DNA of 64,000 nucleotides from assembly GCA_030686995.1 (NCBI GenBank), contig CM060694.1, forward strand, positions 91,665,844 through 91,729,843, in the 5' to 3' direction. Below, one piece after another: positions 24,218-35,290 of this stretch. This DNA is from Artemisia argyi. Its lineage: Eukaryota > Streptophyta > Magnoliopsida > Asterales > Asteraceae. The translations under genes were made by a program, and so were the position numbers. How positions within the stretch are numbered: position 1 is the first letter of the stretch; every line of letters begins with the position of its first letter. Under the pieces are notes generated by a model that saw nothing but the letters and a program-made list of their open reading frames with translations, made no database searches and was not told the origin of the DNA.

Positions 24218-24751
24218 ATGGAAACATCAATCAGAAGTATAATCACTGAACTTGTAGGACTAGTGTCCTTTACAAGGACACCCTCTATCTTTTCATCATC
24301 ATTTTTTACCATTTTGGCTTTGATTGTTGGGGCAGTAGGCTACTTTTATGGACCATATTGGGGTGTTAGAAGAGTACCAGGTCCACCAGCCATACCATTT
24401 GTTGGACACTTGCCTTTACTTGCTAAACATGGTCCTGATTTGTTTGCTATTCTTGCAAAGAAATATGGTCCTATCTACAGGTTTGACTTTGATCTTTGTT
24501 ATCTCTGTTCTTTGTATTGTATTTAATTTAATCGTTTATATTTGATTAAAATTTTGCTTGTCAATAGTTGGTGTTTAAAAAATCTTTGAGATCATGATCA
24601 TGAAATTTCCGATCTTGATTAAGTGTTAGACCACACCTGGAAATTTGAGTTGTTCTTTTCTGTTATATGTTTATTATTAGAATGCCGGATAACTTTAAAA
24701 TGATCAATGATATATATCCAAAGAATTTATAAATTATACTCACCAACAAAA

Positions 24752-24790
<39 letters not shown>

Positions 24791-24988
24791 AAACATTTTT
24801 TTTTTTTTTTTAATGAATATAGCATTGATTTGATTGTTTAAAGGGTTCTGTTATAATTGGTACCCTAAACCAACTCTGTCGTATACTTTTTTACATCCTC
24901 CATCCTATGGCTCACTCTGATTATAGTAAAACACAGTTTTTTCTCAATTTCTTGTCTATATTTTCTGTGAGTTTAACAATTTGACTTA

Positions 24989-25027
<39 letters not shown>

Positions 25028-27660
25028 TTAAGGGATATCACTTGTAAAAATTTGCGTTTCTATCTTGGCGAAACCTTTCACCATTTTTTAAACAAAATTC
25101 AAGATTCAAAGTCTTTTAATGCATATGTAAGTAAAATTATAAAGGTTTTCAGAAAACAAAATTACATTAATTATTAGCGTATGTATTGATGCTTTTTATT
25201 TGATATTCATTTTGCTATAATATTTTAATGTTTTATTTTATATAAAAATTTGTCTAAGAATATCATTATTGGCAATATCCTCAATAGATTCGCAAAAGTA
25301 AATGTTTTAAGGTTGACATTATGAACCTTAAACTTAAACCACTTTCCGAACTTTTTTACGAACCCCTTTAAAAACAGTTCTTTCTTCCGACCTTCTTCTT
25401 CCTTCCTACAACTTTTCAGAAACTTTTTTTAATATTAACCTTCTTCCAATTGCCATGATTTCGTTAACTTTCATTTTACATATTTTTTATTAATTATTAT
25501 CATTAATTTTTTATGACGGATAAAAGCTTTTGGGAATAGTCAATCCTATTTATAGTAAAACTTTTAAGTTTACACCTATTTTATAAATGATTGAATTAGA
25601 GGTATAATATTTGCCACACTGGTAGAAATAATTGGCTGTATTGATAAAATGTTAAAGTTGATGGTTGAGTCCAACATTAACCCATTAACATCTTTGCATA
25701 TTGTTACAATTCTAGTGGCAGAGGTATAAGGTGGTGAGAATGGCATGTCTAGTAGTCTCAAAACTTAAAACCATAATCATTAGAGTCAGCTGAGTAGAGA
25801 AAATGTTTGACCGTAATAAGTCAAACATGAAACTAGTAATCTAAAGTAGCGAGTTAGCCACAAATTAATCAGCTGTCGTTTTACATGACTAAAGAGATTA
25901 AATTTTGACCATATATATTTTAGAACACATACTTGCATGGTTTATGAAGAGAGTTTATCTAACCTCTATCTCAAACATATGTGAATGCTGACCAGGTTTC
26001 ACATGGGGAGACAACCACTGGTGATTGTGGCTGATGCAGATCTATGTAGAGAAGTTGGGATCAAGAAATTTAAAGAAATTCCTAATAGAAGTATTCCTTC
26101 TCCTATCTTGGCTTCTCCACTTCATCAAAAAGGTCTCTTCTGGATAAGGTATTCTCCTGTTTTTTTTTTTTTTGTTTTTTTTTTTTTTTTTTTGTTTTTT
26201 TGTTTTTTTGTTTTTTTTTTCAGGCTTGCATTCTAACATTTGACAAAACATCGACGACTCGTTAGTAATCTCATTAGTTTTTCTATTGTAATCCCATATG
26301 AAAGAAAGATTATTGGCCATTTTATTTTCAGGGATTCAAGATGGTCAACTATGAGAAACACTATACTTTCAGTCTACCAACCATCACATTTGGCCAAGTT
26401 AGTACCTATGATGCAATCTTTTATTGAAACCACGTCTAACAATATCTCGCTTGATGATCAAGATGTTAATTTTAATGAATTATCACTCAAAATGGCTACC
26501 GATGTCATTGGAAAGGCTGCTTTTGGCTTTGACTTTGGCCTCTCTAACTCAAAGAACCATCAGCACAACGATAAGCAAATAGAGTCATTCATAAAGCAAC
26601 ACATATACTCCACAACCATGCTTAAAATGGACTTATCGGGTTCATTTTCAATCATCTTAGGCCTCCTTCTCCCGATTCTTCAGGAACCCTTTCGTCAAAT
26701 ACTTAAAAGAATTCCATTCTCCATGGACTGGAAGATTGAGCGAACGAACAAGAACTTGAGTAGTCAAATTGATGAGTTTGTGATCAAGAAAATGAAAGCG
26801 AAAGAACGAGGGTCGAAAGATTTCTTGTCATTAATAGTAAATGCAAGGGAATCAGAGACTGTTTCAAAAGAGTTATTCACACCAGACTACATCAGCGGGA
26901 TAACTTATGAGCACCTTTTGGCTGGCTCAACAACCACATCGTTCACACTTTCTTCTGTTGTTTATCTGGTATCTGGGCATCCAGATGTCGAGATGAAGTT
27001 GCTTGAAGAGATCGATGCATTTGGTCCACGTGATAAAGTTCCAACTGCTGATGATCTTCAAACAAGATTCCCTTATCTTGATCAGGCAAGTAAAATCTTG
27101 TCAAATAAAACCTTTGTTGTTCCATTAGGAAGCTAATTCTATTTTTTACCTCTAGGTTGTCAAAGAAGCAATGAGATTTTACACCGTTTCTCCTTTAGTG
27201 GCAAGGGAAACATCAACGCAAGTAAAAATTGGGGGTTATGTTCTCCCTAAGGTATTTCTCTTACTGAATAAGTTACCACTCTAGATCTGTCCACTCAATT
27301 CCGTCTTATATTTGAGCAAAAAATGAACAGGGGACATGGGTATGGTTGGCAATTGGAGTTCTAGCCAAGGATCCAAAGAACTTCCCAGAGCCGGAAAAGT
27401 TCAAGCCCGAGAGATTCGACCCAAGTTGTGATGAAGAAAAACAAAGGCATCCCTATGCCAACATACCCTTCGGGATTGGACCTCGTGCATGCATTGGTCA
27501 GAAGTTTTCTCTGCAAGAAATTAAGCTCACACTGATTCATCTATACCAAAGATATATTTTTCGACACTCACCCAAAATGGAAAACCCTTTGGAATTTGAT
27601 TTTGGCATAGTTCTTAACTTCAAGTATGGTGTCAAGGTCAGAGCAATTAAACGTATGTAG
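24218..27660 (+). CDS. MAX1: Cytochrome P450 CYP711A (MAX1-like), carlactone oxidase
   Basis: Five exons: 24218-24480, 25996-26148, 26332-27085, 27156-27251 and 27331-27660. They total 1596 nt (531 residues) and keep one frame; CYP711A members are about 520-540 residues. Visible parts are an N-terminal membrane anchor (residues about 26-44) followed by [14 protein letters not shown]; the I-helix motif AGSTTT (336-341); ExxR as EAMR (394-397); PERF (448-451); and the heme loop [11 protein letters not shown] with Cys476 as iron ligand. CYP711A enzymes act at the ER and oxidise carlactone to carlactonoic acid (some go further), giving strigolactones that control branching and symbiosis. The ATG at 24218 matches the family N-terminus; the in-frame ATG at 24149 would add 23 atypical residues. 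Intron 3 has a GC donor (CAG|GCAAGT); the others are GT-AG. I see no disabling change, so this is probably a working gene. A MITE sits in its promoter region. Confidence 0.93.
24481..25995 (+). other. P450 intron 1 with simple repeats
   Basis: The 1515-bp intron has a GT donor and CAG acceptor in phase 2. It contains a TC dinucleotide run (24753-24786) and an A tract of about 33 (24992-25024). I see no embedded gene; the remainder is AT-rich intronic DNA. Confidence 0.85.
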
Positions 27661-27716
27661 AGCTATTTTTAATTGTAATCTTCTCTTTAATTTCACAGAA
27701 AATGTTCTTTTAAATC

Positions 27717-27757
<41 letters not shown>

Positions 27758-27886
27758 CTGTTTTATTTTAATTAAGTGATGATTTGATATACCCTCCATA
27801 TGAACTAAGAGCCACATATATACTTTAGGTTGCCGTAACCATACCCTCCTTTGTCGACATATACAAAAACCCTCCCTAGTGGAGGG

Positions 27887-27927
<41 letters not shown>

Positions 27928-28109
27928 CATTTTAGTTGTAAGGTAGGAAGTAGGTAAGTTTTATAACTCTTTTTGTTATTTATTTATTTATTATTTTTTT
28001 AATAAACTTTTTTTCAGTTATTTTTAAGTCACGGGTGTGTTTTTGTTTTTTGAAGTCACGGGTTGAGAATGTGTATTTTGTGAAACACGTTTTTAGTGTT
28101 GTTTTCACT
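27661..28109. repeat. P450 3' flank: two long T tracts around a small inverted repeat
   Basis: T39 (27719-27757) and T37 (27891-27927) bracket 27789-27891. That segment begins ATACCCTCCA and ends TGGAGGGTGTAT, so it has inverted ends and may be a tiny MITE of about 103 bp. Similar text (ACACCCTCCCTAGT) occurs at 58576-58620 and 62754-62800. A polyadenylation region for the P450 is expected here, but no clear AATAAA is present. Confidence 0.5.
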
Positions 28110-28352
28110 ACACTGTCCCATTCACAAAGTTTCAACTTCACAAAACAAAAACAAGCAATAGCTACAAGCAGTATACAAAGTTTCAATTTACAAAACAAGA
28201 ACAAGCAAATAGCTACACGCATTCACAAAGTGTCAATTCACAAAACAAAGACAAGCAATAGCTACAAGCAGTATATAAAGTTTCAATTCACAAAACAAAA
28301 ACAAGCAAATAGCTACAAGCATTCACAAAGTTTCAATTTATGATGAATTTAT
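28110..28352. repeat. About 60-bp minisatellite with alternating units
   Basis: Four or more units share CACAAAGTTTCAATT, CACAAAACAAAAACAAGCAA and ATAGCTACAAGCA. Units ending CAGTATA alternate with units ending CATTCAC, which gives a two-unit higher-order period. A further unit lies at about 29519-29590, to the right of the TRIM, so the TRIM seems to have landed in this repeat-rich zone. Confidence 0.75.
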
Positions 28353-29234
28353 TATTAGCGGATAATTAAGCCCAAGCCCGGTTTGTTGGTTTTGGGTATT
28401 AGGGTTTCACCATTATATATAGTGGTTATTAATAAAGTTATACCAACGGGTTTCAATGTAGTCTAACATGGTATCACAGCCAGGTTCCTAACCCTAAACA
28501 TTATTTTTTTTTTCTTTTCGTCTAAATCCCACACACCGATTACTATACACCGTTCGTTTCATTCAGTGTTTTCATGTTATAGTCAACTCCACCACAATAT
28601 AGTATTCTAGCCAACCCCACCACAACCTTTTGAATTAATATCATAAGTATTATGTTTATTCATTCTTTGAATATTATAGATCTCAATGTTTGCCGAATGT
28701 TTGTATATCGAAGCAATGAAAGAAAAAAAAAAAAAAAAAAAAAGACGGGCCGAGTGTTTGTCGTAACAAGTTCAATTAAAAGTTATGCATGATGATGAAG
28801 ACTTTGAAGATTTATACGTGCTTCCGCTTGCTACAAGAAGATTTGTTTTATTGTTTTCTTTTTATGTTTGTTTGGCTTTATTATCAGTCGACTAAAGTTG
28901 ACCGTTGGTACCAGTCCCTAAAGTCGACCGTTGGTACGGTGCTGTTACCAGTCGACTTAGCCGACCGTTGGTACCAGTCAACTAAAGTTGACCGTTGGTA
29001 CAGTTTTGTTACGAGTCGACTAAAGTTATGTTTTTATTATTTTGATGTTTTCTTTTCTTTTCTAGTTTACTACTCCAGTCCGAGCTTTCGCGATTTTGCC
29101 GCTCGGACTGCGGGGGAGTATTAGTGGATAATTAAACCCAAGCCCGGTTTGTGGGTTTTGGGTATTAGGGTTTCACTATTATATATAGTGGTTATTAATA
29201 AAGTTATACCTACGGGTTTCAATGTAGTCTAACA
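28353..29234 (+). mobile_element. TRIM element (miniature LTR retrotransposon), 882 bp
   Basis: Two 116-bp LTRs (28353-28468 and 29119-29234) begin TATTAG and end CTAACA. The left LTR is followed directly by TGGTATCACAGC (28469-28480), an iMet-type primer binding site with one mismatch. The right LTR is preceded by the purine tract GCGGGGGAG (29110-29118). The element is flanked by TTTAT on both sides (28348-28352 and 29235-29239), a perfect 5-bp target duplication. The interior codes for nothing and contains four GACCGTTGGTAC repeats (about 28898-29003). Both LTRs have TA where TG is usual at the 5' terminus, so this variant was present before insertion. Confidence 0.92.
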
Positions 29235-29239
29235 TTTAT

Positions 29240-29776
29240 CACCGTTTTACATGAACGAGGTATACTTTTACGCTATTACATATAAAAGTTTACGTTTATA
29301 AAAAAAGACACACCGAGACTGCTCAAATTATTATTTTTAATCATATGGCTGCAAATTCGAAGGTGGCAAAGTGTTTGCTGTCCATTCGGTTACGCCACGC
29401 CAAGTTTTATTTTATTTTATTTTTTTTTTTTTTTTTAAATCATCATCGCCGTCCTCGATTTTTTTTATAAGCAGTTTCATTAAACAATTCAAGAAACTAC
29501 TTAAACCATCAAGAAACCACACAAGCAAATAGCTACAAGCAGTATCCACAAAGTTTTTCAATTCACAAAACAAAAACAAGCAAATAGCTTTCAAGATCAA
29601 ACCCTCCATAGTAGCATTCACATAAGCACTTTCACATAAGCAGTTTCACATAGATCTAAAAAGACATCGAGATAACATTAGGCTCAGATTATCGTTTATC
29701 ATATATGGCTACAAAATCGAAGGTTGCAAAATCAAGTTTTTTTTACGATCCATTCGGTAATGCCACGCCAAAATCA

Positions 29777-29816
<40 letters not shown>

Positions 29817-30768
29817 TCATCGCCGTATTTCGTTTTTTTAACAAAAACCAAGAAACTGCTTTCAAGCATATAAGCAGCTTTATTTATTTATTTATTTATT
29901 TATTTATTATGCTTTCAAGATTTAACCAGAAACCAAGAAACAATAACCACCATCACAGATCACATAAATTGCATTCACCATAACCAGTTTGATAAGCATA
30001 TAAGCAAAAAAAACCTTGCTAGATCTAAAAAGATCTAACAATAACCAACCATCGCATATCACCATCACAGATTACCATCACATAAAACAAGAAAACTGGG
30101 ATACCACTTACCCACCATCATCAAAACATCACATATAAACCAGAAACCACGGATGGTTTTTGTTACCACAACCAAGAAACCAAGAAACCAGGGATGGTTT
30201 TTGTTACCACAATCAAGAAACCACGGAACCACAACAAAAAGTTATATATTTTCATAGATAAACCACCATCATCACCACATATGGTTTTTGTCACCACAAA
30301 CAAGAAACTAGAAACCAAGTTTTTTTTTAGATCTAAAAAACCAACCATCACTATTTTTTTTAGATCTAAAAACCAACCATCATCACGTTTTTTAGATCTA
30401 AAAAGGTCTAACATAAAAAAATAAAAAAAATAAAAAAATAAAAAATAACATCATCACGTTTTTTTAGAGCTAAAAAGATCTATCAGGAAAAAAAAAACAA
30501 AAAAACATCATCACGTTATTTTCTCAAGTATAAACCATCCATCAAATTTTTTTAGATCTAAAAAAACACAAGAAAACCGGGATACCACTTACCCACCATA
30601 ACCACACAAAAACATAACCATAAACCATCACGTATCATCACAGAGAGTACAAAAACCAACCCAACCATCACGGAGATGGTAAAAAAACACCATCGAGAAG
30701 TTTTTATCATTATTATTTTTTTTTTATTATCATAAACCAACTTCAAAACGATTGATTTTAGATCTAAA

Positions 30769-30770
<2 letters not shown>
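29240..30770. repeat. Low-complexity zone: duplicated segments, T tracts and TTTAGATCTAAA palindromes
   Basis: There is no gene. A segment with GGCTGCAAATTCGAAGGTGG and ACGCCACGCCAA (about 29345-29460) recurs diverged at about 29705-29850, each with a long T run. From 30000 to 30765 the DNA is a patchwork of ACCATCATCACA and GAAACCA repeats. The palindrome TTTAGATCTAAA or a one-base variant recurs near 30329, 30360, 30390, 30463, 30548 and 30757. Confidence 0.6.

Positions 30771-30847
<77 letters not shown>
30771..30847. repeat. AG/CT microsatellite
   Basis: About 38 uninterrupted AG dinucleotides are followed by degenerate GA-rich sequence to about 30925. It lies about 640 bases upstream of the first recognisable MULE exon, where a GAGA/CT-rich leader could be expected, but a role is not shown. 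Confidence 0.95.
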
Positions 30848-30851
<4 letters not shown>

Positions 30852-31240
30852 TATGAGAGAAAAGAGAGAGACAGAGAGAGAGAGAGAAACAGAGAGTTAC
30901 ACACACATGTGAGAGAGAGAGAGTGAAGACAGAGCTAATAATGTACCGGGGGTGAGCTGTAAACGCGTTTTCAAACGCTGTTGATTTTATTTTTATTTTA
31001 TTTTTATTATTTTTTTTGTTAATTTGTAATAAAAATTAAAAGTATTGGTTAACAAAAAGTATTTGTATAACAAAAGTAAATGTATAACAAAAGTATTTGT
31101 GTGGGCTTTTTTTTTTAATTGTATAACAAAAGTATTTGTTAAAAGTTGTAAAAAAAAACTGTTCAATCAAAGGGCAAAATTGATGTAAAAAATATTGGGA
31201 ATTTTATTTTTTAAGTGCGTTTTTAACATAGCACTTTATA

Positions 31241-31325
31241 CCAGCCTGGGGCTGCCGCCCCTTAGACCTACCAGGGGCTGCCGCCCCTGGAACCCCGCTA
31301 CCGGAGCCGCTGCCCCCGGACCCCT
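31241..31325. repeat. GC-rich inverted-repeat island
   Basis: In strongly AT-rich surroundings this 85-base patch carries GGGGCTGCCGCCCC twice, once extended to CCAGGGGCTGCCGCCCCTGG, which can fold on itself. It is followed by GAGCCGCTGCCCCCGG. It lies upstream of the MULE exon, perhaps in an intron or leader. No function can be assigned. Confidence 0.6.
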
Positions 31326-31489
31326 GTGATTTGAGGCTTCGCGACGATTGAATTTCACATTATAAGTTGTAAAAAGTTGTAAAAAAAATAAGTTGTAAAA
31401 AAATAGTTGTAAAAATGTTGTAAATGTTATAAAATTTGTTAAAGTTATAAATGTTATAAAATATATTAAAATTTGTAATGTATTTTCAG

Positions 31490-31795
31490 GAGTTCGGTTC
31501 TGATGAGCAACTAACGGATTGGGTGCAAAATATAGCTTGGGGGCTCGGTTTTGTCATTGTTAAAAAAAAAGAACTAAATCAGAAAAGGGTTATTTGTATG
31601 AAATCAATTATGGGTGTTCAAAGGGTGGGATTTATGAACCTGAAGATACTGGAAAACGGCAAACCAGTACCTCTAAAACTGATTGTCCATTCAATTTGGT
31701 GGTGAAATTTCATAAAACAAAATATTTTTGGAGGTTGAGGGTGAAGGATGATAGGCATAATCATCCTTTTGCAGAGTCGTTGCATGGTTTCCCAT
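31490..31795 (+). pseudogene. MULE transposase gene, N-terminal FAR1-type zinc-finger exon
   Basis: The exon follows a good acceptor (TATTTTCAG) and reads EFGSDEQLTDWVQNIAWGLG, then, after a one-base frame change at the A9 run (31562-31570), CSKGGIYEPEDTGKRQTSTS and CPFNLVVKF...WRLRVKDDRHNHPF. The Cys and final HNHP pattern is the FAR1/WRKY-GCM1-type DNA-binding domain found at the N-terminus of Mutator-like transposases. It stops at 31795, where the CACTA element begins, and its coding frame resumes at 45492. The A-run frameshift and later stops mark the gene as dead. Confidence 0.8.
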
Positions 31796-32100
31796 CACTG
31801 GTACAAAAAGTTGTATTGGTCACGCCAAAAATGTGTGACGATATGCATATAGTCACACACGTTTTTTTCGTTGTGTGTCACTAAAGGTCCCGCCACCGTA
31901 GGTGGCATATGGTCACATTGTTGAGTTCGTGGCCTTTTCCATCAAAAAAGAGTGACCAAAACCCCGAATATGTGTGACAAATTAGGCACAAGTTTTGTTG
32001 GATTAGTCATTATCAGTGACCGTAAACACCTTATAGTCACACGAATGTTTTTTTAGAGTGACTATTGTTCGTCCTTTGGCCACATAAATATATAATATAT

Positions 32101-33000
32101 GTGACATTTGAGATGATATATTCAAGTAAATGTGTATTTTGTGTGACTATTGATAATCCAATGGCCACATGAATATACAATAAATGTGACGTTTGTGATG
32201 ATTTAGTTACACTATGGGTGTTATTTTTTTGGATTTAGTCACATACAATTTAACACAAAGTGGCCAAAAGTGTGAATAAGTGTGACCATATGCTGTTTAA
32301 AGTGAAGAAATGTGTATTTTGTGTGACTATTGATCATCCAATGGCCACATGAAGTTTATGTTTGCATGGCCTTTTGTAATATTTAGTCACACAAAGCATG
32401 TTTGTTTTGGGTATTTAGTCATATACCATTAAGCAAACAGTGGCCAAAAGTGTTAATAAGTGTGACCATATGCTGTTTAAAGTGAAAAAATGTGTATTTT
32501 GTGTGACCATTGATCATCCAATGGCCACATAAATTTTATGTTTGTGTGGCCTTTTGTAATATTTAGTCACACAAAGCATGTTTGTTTTGGGTATTTAGTC
32601 ACATACCATTAAGCAAACAGTGGCCAAAAGTGTTAATAAGTATGACCATATGCTATTTAAAGTGAAGAAATGTGTATTTTGTGTGACTATTGATCATCCA
32701 ATGGCCACGTTAATTTTATGTTTGTGTGGCCTTTTGTAATATTTAGTCACACAAAGCATGTTTATTTTGGGTATTTAGTCACATACCATTAATCAAACAG
32801 TGGCCAAAAGTGTAAATAAGTGTGACTATATGCTGTTTAAAGTGAAGAAATATGTATTTTGTGTGACTATAGATCATCCAATGGCCACGTGAATTTTATG
32901 TTTGTGTGGCCTTCGGTAATATTTAGTCACACAATGACTAAAGCAAACAGTGACCAAAAGTGTTAATAAGTGTGACTATATGCATCTTTTAGTCACATTA
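32101..33000. repeat. 180-bp tandem repeats in the CACTA left subterminal region
   Basis: Units start exactly at 32281, 32461, 32641 and 32821 (TGTGACCATATGCTG...), a 180-bp period. A diverged unit lies before them and a partial one after. Each unit holds several GTGTGAC/AGTCACA motifs and AATGGCCACAT. The array multiplies likely transposase-binding sites at one end only; the right subterminal region has the motifs but not this period. Confidence 0.9.
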
Positions 33001-33749
33001 CAATTCAAATATATATCAAAACAAATTCAAATACAATAAAATTGGAATGTATATAACTGAACAAAATATAAAATTGGACATCCTTTTATACACCAAGGAG
33101 TCCTAGTCGGCTTACAATAGTTTCTTTATAAGATCTATAAACTTTTCCATAAGCAAGTAGCAACTTCGAGCGGTCTTAATCTCTGAGCAGTACCAACTTT
33201 AACTAACAGTAGTAACTTTTGTACTAGCAGTAGTAAATACTTGGCCACATTTTCTTTGAAGTTCATGAGCTGCACTGAATCCATCTAAGCAATATTAACA
33301 CAAACATGATCAGCAGTAATTCAAACAACATCATGAAGACTTTTAATCCAAAACAATGAACATACTAATAAAATTTGCAGTTAAACTTACAAGTTTTTCT
33401 CTCATTGATCTAATCTCATCATCTGGATATAAAAGCCTTGAAAATGTAGGCTGCTGCATATCAACACATCAGGATGAGAGCAGAACTAGAACATGTCAAA
33501 GCTCACAACATAACGGAACTAGACGAGCCACTGGTTCAACTATCTGCACAAACATGATAGGAGAGTTAATACTAGTACCACGTTAGTACTGCTGGAGCAG
33601 AGTTACTACTGCTAGTATATATATATAAAACAAAATGTATATAAATGAAGCAAATATATATACAATTGTATTTCAAATTCAATAAAAATCGAATGTATAT
33701 AAATGAAGCAAATATATATATAATTGTAATGTCGTATATAATCAAATTC
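33001..33749 (-). other. Exon-like segment of unknown origin in the CACTA element
   Basis: On the minus strand 33453-33391 is bounded by ATATGCAG and GTAAGTTT and encodes 21 residues including YPDDEIRSMREKL. Further exon-like text (LDGFSAAHELQRKCG) lies at about 33280-33230. These look like captured gene exons or the tail of the minus-strand transcript at 33750-35280. I cannot name the source. Confidence 0.3.
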
Positions 33750-34201
33750 TCAACTATCATAAGTTAAAACATGTTGACTCTTCGCCGCCTTAGTTTGCTT
33801 TTGCAAGGTTTCATTAGAGACCAAATGTTTTTGCTTCGTTGGTACTAATTTTAGTCCTATATTTTGTTCACTAATATTTGGTATCATAGTTGGTGGTGTA
33901 ACCTGTAGAACCGGTTTGTCGTAGCTTAAGCGTTTACGTATGTCCGATAGTTTTAACAGGTTCCTATATGTATATATAAAACACGGTACATTAGTCATGT
34001 ACGTAAAACTAAAAAAATCAAAGGTGGATGTTTTATTACTTACCACTGTTTCCATTACTGGTACGTTTTCCAAAGTTTCAATGGCCATTGGAGTGGTCAC
34101 CTGCAATATAAATTAAGAAATACAATGGTGTTATCATTAGAAAATGAAATTGTTAACAACATAAAAAATGGCTTACATCTGAGTCTAATGGTAGTTTCTT
34201 T
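33750..34201 (-). CDS. Spliceable exons of a captured or chimeric minus-strand gene
   Basis: Three minus-strand exons have consensus borders: 34201-34177 (after TTTTTGCAG, before GTAAGCC); 34100-34044 (after ATTGCAG, before GTAAGTAAT, encoding VTTPMAIETLENVPVMETV); and 33963-33750 (after ACATATAG, ending in TGA, encoding LSDIRKRLSYDKPVLQVTPP and a basic tail). The product is unknown. The exons lie downstream of the phospholipase fragment and could share one transcript with it. Confidence 0.4.
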
Positions 34202-34284
34202 CTGCAAAAAAAATATGGGAAATGTAAGAAACCAAGGCACTAATAACGCTGCATAATATAAGATCTGCCAACCATGAAACAGTA

Positions 34285-34888
34285 AAAATATACATGGGTT
34301 GGCTTTGGTGACTGAGATGGAGCATACCCACGCCTCGAAAATGAAGTGTGCCAGAAAATCCAGCTGAGGGAATTTTTAGCCAGGCATCCCATGTATCATC
34401 CTCACTCGTGAAAATAGCTCATATAGCCCCTGCAAGAAACAAGTAACGTGATTAATGCTAACATAAAAGACGACAACATTAGATGTCCCAAATATAAGTT
34501 TAGCCTCAAAAACAAACATACGGGTTGCATATCAAATCGGGCAACAAATAATATACAATTGGTTGCAATTTTATGCAGTGCCAAACGTGGAACGAATAAA
34601 TGTCAAACACATTACCAAGCAAGCAAATCACAAACATTTGGTACAAATGAAACAGTTTGACAAAAAGCAACCATATTTGAGTTAATTTCCTATATAGCAG
34701 ATGTTATGTTAATCTTTTGATAGATATCTTACGCAACTGCGATAAGCAAACTCCAACTGTTCAGCAACATCCTCCCGGAGTGGAAACCAATCAAGACTCC
34801 CTTTACAAGCAAAACAGTGGCCTCTTAGAACACGTCGATTGTCTCCATTCCAATAAAAAGGAAAACTATGTCGTCTTAATAAGTCTAC
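34285..34888 (-). pseudogene. Captured SGR2-like (DDHD/PA-PLA1) phospholipase fragment
   Basis: Two minus-strand exons match, from memory, the N-terminal half of plant SHOOT GRAVITROPISM 2-type phospholipases. Exon 34888-34733 (after TCGTTGCAG, before GTAAGATATC) is open for 52 codons and contains RRVLRGHCFACKGSLDWFPL and REDVAEQLEFAYRSC. Exon 34429 to about 34285 (after TTCTTGCAG) contains SEDDTWDAWLKIPSAGFSGT and then, one frame over, RRGYAPSQSPKPT, with a TGA near its start. In the plant family these segments occur in this order in an enzyme acting on phosphatidic acid at vacuolar membranes. Here the catalytic lipase and DDHD domains are missing and the frame is broken, so this is transduplicated host sequence carried by the CACTA element. 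The identification rests on memory and needs a protein search. Confidence 0.7.
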
Positions 34889-35024
34889 CTGCAACGATTA
34901 CCACCACACGAATTTATAATCAAAAACATGTTTTAGGCTAGTTTAATCCACGAAAATCAATGTAAATCGTTTTATATTCGATTACACATTTAAGAAAATA
35001 TAAATTAAATATGTGTTTGAGCAT

Positions 35025-35290
35025 ACCCATGAACAGAGTAGGATAGGTGAGATGAGGGTGATGGTGGCTCGACTGTGATGGTGGTGGTTATCTCGAACCA
35101 AACAACCGAAGCAAACAAACTATCCCATACAGTTCCCTTGTCTTGATGACGGTGATGGCGTGGAGGAGCGATGGTTGATGGAACCACGGCGAGATAAGGC
35201 GGTGAAGTTTAGCGGTGGTGGGAGTCGGTTCTAGAGAGACGGAGAAGAGATGAATAGAGAGAAGATAGATCTGACTAGTGTAAGTGTTAG
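35025..35290 (-). promoter_or_regulatory. Leader and first exon of the chimeric minus-strand gene
   Basis: Read on the minus strand, a TCTCTCT-rich leader (about 35280-35190) precedes an ATG at 35187 opening MVPSTIAPPRHHRHQDKGTV, open to a possible donor at about 35029 (CATGG|GTATGC). The next exon-like segment is the phospholipase exon at 34888. By my count the donor phase does not fit the phospholipase frame. The module is amplified upstream at 35.8 and 36.4 kb. Confidence 0.4.

Noticed and set aside
26042..26320. Minus-strand Lys-rich ORF and plus-strand Phe-rich ORF at the P450 intron 2 T tracts
   Set aside because: Products of homopolymer runs overlapping a clear coding exon.
28110..28345. 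Regular direct repeats that might suggest a CRISPR-like array
   Set aside because: Units are contiguous minisatellite copies without unique spacers, in a plant genome.
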